A stretch of 64,000 nucleotides of DNA from Bemisia tabaci (Eukaryota > Arthropoda > Insecta > Hemiptera > Aleyrodidae), in NCBI RefSeq assembly GCF_918797505.1, contig NC_092801.1:36696517-36760516 (forward strand), written 5' to 3'. Every line of letters starts with the position of its first letter. Position 1 is the stretch's first letter. The translations under genes were made by a program, and so were the position numbers. Under the pieces are notes generated by a model that was not told the origin of the DNA, made no database searches, and saw only the letters and a list, made by a program, of their open reading frames with translations. Shown in pieces: positions 48,101-57,100 of this stretch.

Positions 48101-51100
48101 CACTGTTTGGCGCAATGCGTGAAGTATTCATGCAGTCTTGTAGGCGCTATGCGTTTCGTGCCGACCACCGCGCCAAGGGCTTCTCTTTTTCATCTCATCA
48201 AATCCCCGTCATCATTGCTCTCTGCGCCGAGCCTCGCCGCTTTAGGCCAAATTCCGTTTTGGTTTCTCTCTTAACTCGAACAATTTACGGTGTTGTCTCT
48301 TGTGTTACCAAAAGACGACAAAATTAGAAATTACTATATCTACACTCTCAGGAAATGAGAGATTTTGTCGTTTTTTCTCGTTTGTAATTTTTTTTTTTTT
48401 TCAGAATCCGATTTTTTTTGATACCTACATTAAAAAAATCGCAAAATTTGCCGCCATGGTCCATCCCCTAAATCTGACCCTGAATCCTAAACACTACGAC
48501 CTCGACTTTGAGAGATTTTGTTAATTCAAAAACTAATTTCATTCGGAACATATTGATGGCTAAAGTGCAAAACCACGTATCTCTGTTTGCGACGTTGTAG
48601 ACTTCTACTGCCGTGTTAAGGAAAACGCCGTATGAAAATTTGAAAGTTGCCAAATTTTCCTAGATAAAACATGCATTATTGACTACATTCATGCACATTT
48701 TTTTGAAATTTTTGAATCTTAGATTTAATGGCGTACAAAATTGTTTGAAATTTTTGAAAACAATATTTACAATTTTCCCAGTAACATAAGTTTTTATCGA
48801 AGGAAACTTGACAACGCCTGAAGGTTCTTACGGCGTTTTTCCTTAGCACGGCAGTCCAGTCATCCTTATTTTTACATGGAAAAACTAGTAAGCGTAACTT
48901 CTTGAAAACTTCCTCGATTTTTCTTATCTGTTGGTAGAATATTCAAATTCCAAGCTACGAAGTTGACTTGTTCCTCTTCGAAAAAATAAAATAGGAGCGG
49001 ACATTTTGAAACACGGCGATGGAGATATGCGGTCTCGTACTTTAACCATCGATATTAAAATGACGCTCTTGCAGGTGGATGCTTGAGAAAATTTTCTTTC
49101 GTGTTGAATCAAGATTAAAACACTTAGAAAATAATCTCGTTGTTTTATGTTTTGATTTATTGTATTATATTGCTGAAGATGGGTTTAAACCTGAACTGCA
49201 TACGATAAATTATCAATTACAATAGCATGTTGCTTTGAAAAGTTAAAAAAATGCGTGTTTCGGTTCGTTTTATCCTTAATTTTATTACTGAGAAAACACC
49301 TAGATTCACCTCGATCTACAGTATCTGCTTGATAAAATGTGGCAAAGGCGGAAATATATCAACAAATAAGAGTTATAATGTCTCTTTTGTACACCGAATC
49401 CGAACCACTATTGCTGTGTCTTTCTCCTAGTCACCCGCACCCCCCTTCTACTCCAGTTAATTTTTCCCATCCCGGACACCCCCCCCCCCCCCTAGCCGGA
49501 TCTTATCGCTGATGCTTCCTTCTTTGGATGCTTCCTCTGTTTACTTCCACCGGTTGCCAAAACATGCCGGCTTCCTATCCCTTTTTTTATCCTCTTGTAA
49601 ATGTTATGAGAAGCACTCTCCCGTGCTAAGGAAAAACGCCGTATGAACCTTCAGGCTTTGCCAAATTGTCTTTGATAAAACACAAATTCCCTGGTAAACT
49701 AACAAATATTTTTCTTCCAATTTTTCAGAGAATTTTGTTCGTATTGTGATCTAAGGTTCCTGCAAATTTCAAGGAAAAATATTATTAATTTTCCTCAAAA
49801 ATAAATTTTTATCAAAGGAAACTTGGCAACTCTCGAATTTTCATACGGAGCTTTTCCTCAGCACGACAGTGTGCGCTTAGTAAAGATGTTAATGTTCATT
49901 CAGGCTTTTAAACTTTGACAGTTTTTCCTTCATCTCATTCTCTCTCAGTTTTAAGTAAAATATGCTTGAATGGGTCTATTGCACACAAGAGTTAAAGAAG
50001 AAGCACAATTACTACCCTGCCCTTCTCCTTTCCTTTAAAAAAAAAAAAATCCGTAAAAATGATCAGTGGTTTTAGCTCATTCAGTATTAAGTTATGCACA
50101 ATAGTTAAGCTAGGCAACCACTTAAGTGACATTAAGATTTGTAACCACGTGTTTTACTAATACTCATTTTTAGAGCTAAACGTTTTTCTATTCCGATTGA
50201 AATTTTTTAGTTTTTTGGTCTTGTTTTCCCGCCAAATAGTACGGACCCAGCAATATTTTATAACCCTATTGCAATTGGATCGGATTTAGCAAAAAGGAAC
50301 CAGCGTGGCGTGCTGTGCAATCTATCAATATTTCCCCATTTGAAGCAGTTGTAAATAATCGATTACTAAGGTTTTCGCTGCGAACACCCTGTTTATCGAT
50401 AATTTTCCACAGGGTTCAATAGCCGATCAATTGATATATCGCAATTCACGCCACGCCACTGGAGCCAGCTCGATTATAGTGTTTTCAAAATCGTGCAACT
50501 TCTTCTCTTTTTTTCAAAAACACTTGATATATGTACAAAATTCAAATTTACGCAATTATTCTCTTTAAAATTAACAAGTTTTTGGTGGGAAGATTTTTTA
50601 GATGATTATGAAGAAGCAACATTTTTACAGCACTGTAATCACGCTGGTTCCTCTTTGATAAATGGGATCCACATATAAATCGGGCCACTTGGATCGCAGT
50701 TTGCAAAAAGAAACCAGGAGCATTGCAATGTTGCTAAAATTGTGCATCTTCTTTTGTCTTGGAAGAAAACCTGATTATGCATTAACAGTTCCTATTTTAC
50801 TCGCTAAAAACTATAAATTTCTGACAAAAATTACTATGTTTCGTATTTTTTTATGGTTTCAGTAATTTTATTGCAAATGATGAAGTTGCACAATCTTAGC
50901 ATCATTGCAATGCTTCTGGTTCCTTTTTCCGAGATGCAATCCTCTCGTTTTAGTTTTTTTGTCTTATTATCCACAATGTGACCAACAATAACAAGTTTAT
51001 ACGTCGTTTCTGCCACGATTAACTCATTAATGTGAGAATTTTTGATAGAGAAGTGTAAAAGGGAAAAATTTGGCATCCGGGCATCTCATTCCACGGCCCC

Positions 51101-54100
51101 TCCCATTCTCACCATTCGCCAACCTTCTTTCTTTCCGATAAGATTATTCCGCTTTTTTAAACCCGCGCTAAAAGACTGCAGTGCTCTCCGCCGCCGCCCC
51201 TCCCCCCGGCGTCGGCGGGGGACAACGAGATAAAGTTGGGGGGAGGTGCAAGGAGATAAATAAAAGTGACTTCATATTTCTGCACTTTCCTCCGTCCTCA
51301 CCACCCAGCTCATTTGAGCCGAGTGAAATATGCGCTCGCGGATGGCCGAGCCAGGAAAGATTCTTCTCGGGAATCTTTCGATATGTCGCAGGCAAATAGT
51401 GAAATCAGGCATTTTGTCAAATGCCTAGGCAGATAGTCAAATTTTGACGGTCTACAAAATTTTGTGTATTTATGGCGAAGAGCTCACGATTTTTCACTAT
51501 TTTTGGAAAAATAACTCATCAAACCTACGAACTCTTATTGTCTTTTCCTCTTCAATTGCCTCTCTTATTTTTAAATGTTGAAATTCCGAAAATTCTGTAT
51601 TTTACGACATGCTGAAAATTTCAAGATCAGTGACTCTTCAGGAGCTAAAAATTGTTTAAAATACTAGTGTGTGTGTGCAAATTTTTATTGAAAATTTTTT
51701 CTTGCAGGAGCAATGAATTATTTTGTCTGAAATTAGGAAAAGAATTAGAATTTCGCTCTAAGTTAGAATATTTGACTATTTGCCTAGGCATTTGACAAAA
51801 TGCCTGATTTTACTATTTGCCTGCGACAGATAGATGGTTCGTAGCTCTACGCAGCTTCGAGATGTAAAACATCACAGTGCGAAAGTATGGAAGACCGAGG
51901 AACCATCAGGCATGTACAAAAAGAGGAGAGAGATGGAGAGAAAAAAATTCTCTGAGCGCACACATCTGCACATATTAAAATACGTGACTTCTCCCATTTT
52001 TAGACTTATTTTACGTAACCAAAGCTGCGGAACCCTTAATAGCGCAGAGAGCAGTAAGTTTAAAATTTCCAAAATCGAGTTTCCTTCAAAATTCGTCTAA
52101 TCTCTTTTAGATAAGATCACACTGAAAAAAACACTCCGGCCGTGGAAGCCGTACTTACGGGCTATATAGAGATACTATCCGTGTTCCGGGCTCAGAGGCC
52201 GAAAGTTCCGGGCGTAACACCCGGAGCACCTCGACTGCTCCGGGTGCTACGCTCGGGACTTTCGGCCTCTGAGCCCGGAACACGGACGGTATCTCTATAT
52301 AGCCCGTAAGTACGGCTTCCACGACCGGAGTGTTTTTTCAGTGCACTGAAATAGCAAAAACAGCAAAATTCATATTAATTGTATAAAAAGAGACACATGA
52401 GAAAGCCGTAAAATGACGTAGTCCCAGGCAAAACAGCAGTAAGTGACATTATTCCTCCAGAGAGCAATGAAAATAGTGCCTTCAAGTAAAGTGCCGCCTT
52501 CTTCTGCCAATTTCTAACCTAAAAATGTGTTGGTTCTGCGTCCCAAATGCAACCACGAAAGCATGCAGAGAATAGCACTTACGGCTGTCTTGTCTAACAA
52601 TGACCCAGCATTGAAATCGGTCGATTTTTAATCATCCAACCGATTCATAAGAGTCTTTCGAATGTAGCAATTTGACAAGGAACGGAGGCTTCTTTCAATA
52701 CAATTTTTCGGTCGGAAGCTTCTGAGCCCGTTTTCTCAAGACTTCATTTGAAGGGCTCGGAGGACAAGGCGCACAAGATCAGTTTTTCCTATTTCGAGAA
52801 ATAAGTGTTTGTAGTTTCAAAATTACATTGATGCGTAGGAGAGCAAGAAAGTTCAAAGTGACTTTTTGATGCTTGAAAATTGAAATTTGAAAGCTAATTT
52901 TTCACAGAATATGCGTTAAGACTGTTGAAACCATTATTATCTCAATTTGTATAAAAGCTGCACTTATGCACCTTGTCCTCCAAGCTCCTTTATTTTTGCT
53001 CTTACTGCTCTCTTCGCTATCACGGCAGTATATGAGGCCGCCTAAAGAAAGATACTGCACTGGAAAAAAACACATTGGATCTAGAGTCCAGACACTTAAA
53101 GACATCGACAAGAAAAAATACCCTTGATTCAATCAGATTTAAGCTCAAATCAAGAACCCAGCCTCTTAATTTAAGCGGATTTTGTTTTGATTCAAGCAAA
53201 ACTCCGATTGAATGGACCACTGGACAAGGTACGAATTTAAGCATTCTAAAACATGTTTTCGAAACAGAATTTCACGCGGAACACGATTTGCGCAACGAAA
53301 ATTACTGAAATCAACTCCTAAGGAAGATATTAACGTTTTTATTTCACATTGGTTATGAGGAATTTGAAAGGCCCGCTCACAAGAAACTCAAAGCTCAACG
53401 TAAGTCAAATCGCGCACCACAACGGTTTCAGCGAGCATCTCAATCGAGCAAACGTTCATTTCCTACCATGTGTTGTTCATATGCAATTTGCTTTAACTGA
53501 GCCAAAGCGTCAAGATTGAGGTTGTCAGATTTTTATATCGCAGAGACTGTCATGATGACGTTTAGCGCGCGATGTGAATCACGTATAGCATTGAGTTTTC
53601 ATGAGCGGGGGGTTTGAATTCACGCATCAAGAATCATTAAATATCTTCGTAAGGAGTTAATTGCGATAATTTTTGCTGTACGCATCGTGTTCTACGTGAA
53701 ATTTCGGTTAAGAAACCTGTATCAGAATGCTGAAATTCGTACCTTGTCTAGTGGTCCATTAAGAATATTTTTTCTTGTCAATGTTTTCAAGAGTCTGGAC
53801 TCTAGATCTAGATCCAATGTGTTTTTTTTCCCAGTGTGTTTAAAAAACGACTATGAATACGCACGCTCACCTGAGCATATCCTTGATGGGAATGTCGATG
53901 CGGTTCTTCTCACGGAGGAGGTTGGAGAAGAAGCCGCGCTTCATAGGGGTTGTTTCCTCGGGGGGTTGGAAGATGATACCGGGGTCGTCGATGACCTGAC
54001 TCAGGGCCGAGAACGTGGGCTCCTCGTAGAGAGGGCGGCACACCAGCGCCTCCCCGTGGCCGCCCACCACCAAACTCACCAACACCAGCAACCACAGCGA

Positions 54101-57100
54101 GATCGAGAGGAACGTCATTATGAACACCGTCCTGGTCGGAGAAGAAACAAATAGAACAGCCGGCTCATTGTTGAAATCGATAGACAAAGCTATAGACAAA
54201 GGAGACAAAAGGGATGTGGAGGGATCCTATTGGTGGAAGCGGGTGGTTGCAGTGGACAAAGGAGGTAGGTGATAGACTAAGTAACGGCAACCCAAGAGGG
54301 GCCCGATAGTTAGTCCATCATTTTCTTCCCTATAGTCCATAGGAACCACCCATTTCAACCAACAGGTTAGCTCCATACTCCTTATGTCTTCTTTGTCTAA
54401 TCAATGTCTATCAATTTCAATAATCGGCCCGCAGAGTATACGGCTTCAAAAACTGAACCATGCTGTTTTGGTGTGGGCGGGAGGGGGAGGAGACATTGGA
54501 CACGCACAAAATAGAGATAGGCTTTAAAAATTCACTTTTCTAGGACTGAAGCGAACCAAATTTGATTTTTTTTTTTATTTTATCTTCAAATTTGTACGAA
54601 GAAAACTCATTTCACAACTGCGGGCTGATTGTTGAGATTGATAGACAACGCTATAGACAAAGGAGACAAAAGGGATGTGGAGGAATCCTATTGGTAGAAG
54701 CGGGTGGTTGCAATGAACATTGGAGGTAGGCAATAGAGTAACGAACTGCAACCCATGAGAGGCCCTATAGTTAGTCCATCATTTGGACTACATTTTGCAA
54801 TTTGGAACTATAAATTCTAGCCCGGTTTAAAAACAACGTATGTGCCATTAGGTTCCCTGTGCACATACGTGTTTCCTGAGAAGAGTCAGAGCTTATAGTT
54901 GCAAATTGCAAAATGCAGTCCATTTACCTACTATTCATTTCAAACCTATTGGTTGGATCGCTCCATACCCCCATGCCCTCTTTGTCGATAGCTTTGTCTA
55001 TCAATTTCACTACCAAGCTTACCAGCGCCAACAACCACAACGAGATCAAGAGGCACGTCATTATGAACACCGTCCTGCGAGCCGATTATTGAAATTGATA
55101 GACATGGCAATAGACAAAGAAGACATAGGGAGCATGGAGTTATCCTGTTGGTTGAAATGGGTGGTTCCTATAGACTAAGGGAGAAAATGATGGACTAACT
55201 ATCGGGTCCCTCGTGGGTTTCGTCCTTAGTTAGTCTATTACCTACCTCATTTGTCCATTGCAACCACTCGCTTCCACCAATAGGATCCCTCCATATCTCT
55301 TTTGTCTTCTTTGTCTATAGCTTTGTCTGTTATTTTCAATTTTCGGTCCGCTGGTCAGAAAAGAAACAAATGGAACAGTGGGTTGATTGTTGAATTGATA
55401 GGCAAAGCTATAGATAAAGAGGACAAAATGGATGTAGGGGGGTCCTATCGGGAGAGGCGGGTGGTTGCAATGGATATAGGGGTAGAAAATGGATTATTCA
55501 CCGTGACAGTCTCTGCGGTATGAAAAGATGGTAACTTCGATTATGGTGCTTCGGCTTAGCTGTTGAGTGTTGTTCTCACTATGAACAATACAAGGTGGGG
55601 AGGTACATTGGTCATTTAAGAAGCCTACCAAAAGTGTTGTAGTACGCGATTTGATTCAGATAGACAATTGAGCTCTCGCAAGTGTCAGGACTCAAAATTC
55701 CGCAATTTGAAATTTTCATAGTAAATAAAAGTTTTTTACTGATTTTGATCCGCTTTTTTATTTATGTGTCCATTGAATTGGTGTTGATCGGTTCATGTCT
55801 TTATTTTTCGTTCGATTCATGTCGATAGAACGCATACTCTTTCGTTATATGCAGACTTCCAATCATAGTCTTTTCTTTAACTGAGCAATTCGCCTTCTAC
55901 TGCGTCTGCAGCAATTGTTGTTACGGATATGTCGTGCGTGCTGATTTCAGTTCATTACATACTCAACTCTTTGAAGGCGGATTATGTGCGCAAGTAGCGC
56001 AGTCTGTCGGAGAACGAACGAATCAGCGCACATAAAACGCCTTCAAAGAGTCAAGTATGTACTGAGCTGAAATCAGCACGCACAACATATTCGTAACAAC
56101 AATTGCCGCGGACGCAGCTGAAGGCGGATTGAAAACAACCGTATAATACACGTTGAAAAATATTTTAGCTCTTTAATTAATATTGTTACCAGTAGAACAC
56201 TTTCAACACTTACAAGACTTAAGACTTAAGACTTAAGACTAAGACCTAAGGCTTGGACTTAAGACTTCTCTCAATACTTACAAGAGGAAAATAGCTCGAG
56301 CCTTTTGATCAGCTCCGCAGCATCCACAAATGAGACCGAAAAGTAGAAGGAACCATACCATGCTCATCAACAGGAACGCCCCTAAAAAAACCAAACCGTT
56401 TAAAAGCAGATAGTTCTTTCGCTCGATTTAAGTGGAGATAAGTGTAAAGTCAGATCAAATCGTTAATTATGAACCTTATGGGAATGGCTGAATTTTGATA
56501 ATAGGCAGTCCAATTGATTCAATCGTGCACGAAATGGACCTCGTTAAGCAGAGAGGAACTAAGCCACATCAGCTATTGCCAAATTTAATTGGGCTAATTT
56601 TTTCATAAAAACGGTTGTGCGGATTTTTGCGGATTTCATTAAATTCCTGCATATACATTTGGTACAAGGCAAATTCCTTAAAATTTTTAAAGGAGTCCGC
56701 GCAAAAATTCTTTCCTAAAAATGGAATTGCCTCATTTAATTTTGGTAATTGGTAAATTGGTAATTTGGTAATTTTCGGTAATTGCTCATTTTCGGTCCTA
56801 AATTAGATTGATTATGTATGAGCACAAGCGACAAACACGTTCTCCTTTAAATACTTTGTAATGGGTGTACTAAAGATTAGCATATTCGAATATGAAAGTG
56901 GTAGTCGTTTGCGCTCATACATAAACAAATCTAATTTAGGACCGAAAATGAGTAATTATTCGAGAAAACTGCAAAACTTCACTACTTTGCGCTGATAAAT
57001 CAGGCAAAAACCTCTCAAAAACACCTCAAATAAGGACAAATTCACACAGCGTAGGTGGTTAAGAGTCGATTTGACCATACATGGCATTATTCTAAGCTGT

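Larger units (their letters stand above)
54166..55500. repeat. Cluster of four related palindromic units with nested MITE, next to the prominin TM4 exon
   Basis: Words such as TTGATAGACAAAGCTATAGA, ACAAAAGGGATGTGGAGG, TCCTATTGGTGGAAGCGGGT and GGTGGTTGCA recur in both orientations at 54166-54425, 54625-55010 (split by the MITE at 54784-54922), 55086-55340 and 55383-55500. Segments copied from the prominin exon border are included. Confidence 0.82.

Noticed and set aside
51168..51399. GC-rich ORFs on both strands near 51.2 kb
   Set aside because: Short proline- and glycine-rich frames with no splice sites, opposite each other; probably composition.
53687..54154. 155-residue plus-strand ORF
   Set aside because: Antisense of the real prominin TM4 exon plus MITE sequence.
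54906..55178. 90-residue plus-strand ORF
   Set aside because: It crosses a MITE end and a duplicated fragment of the minus-strand prominin exon; not a gene.
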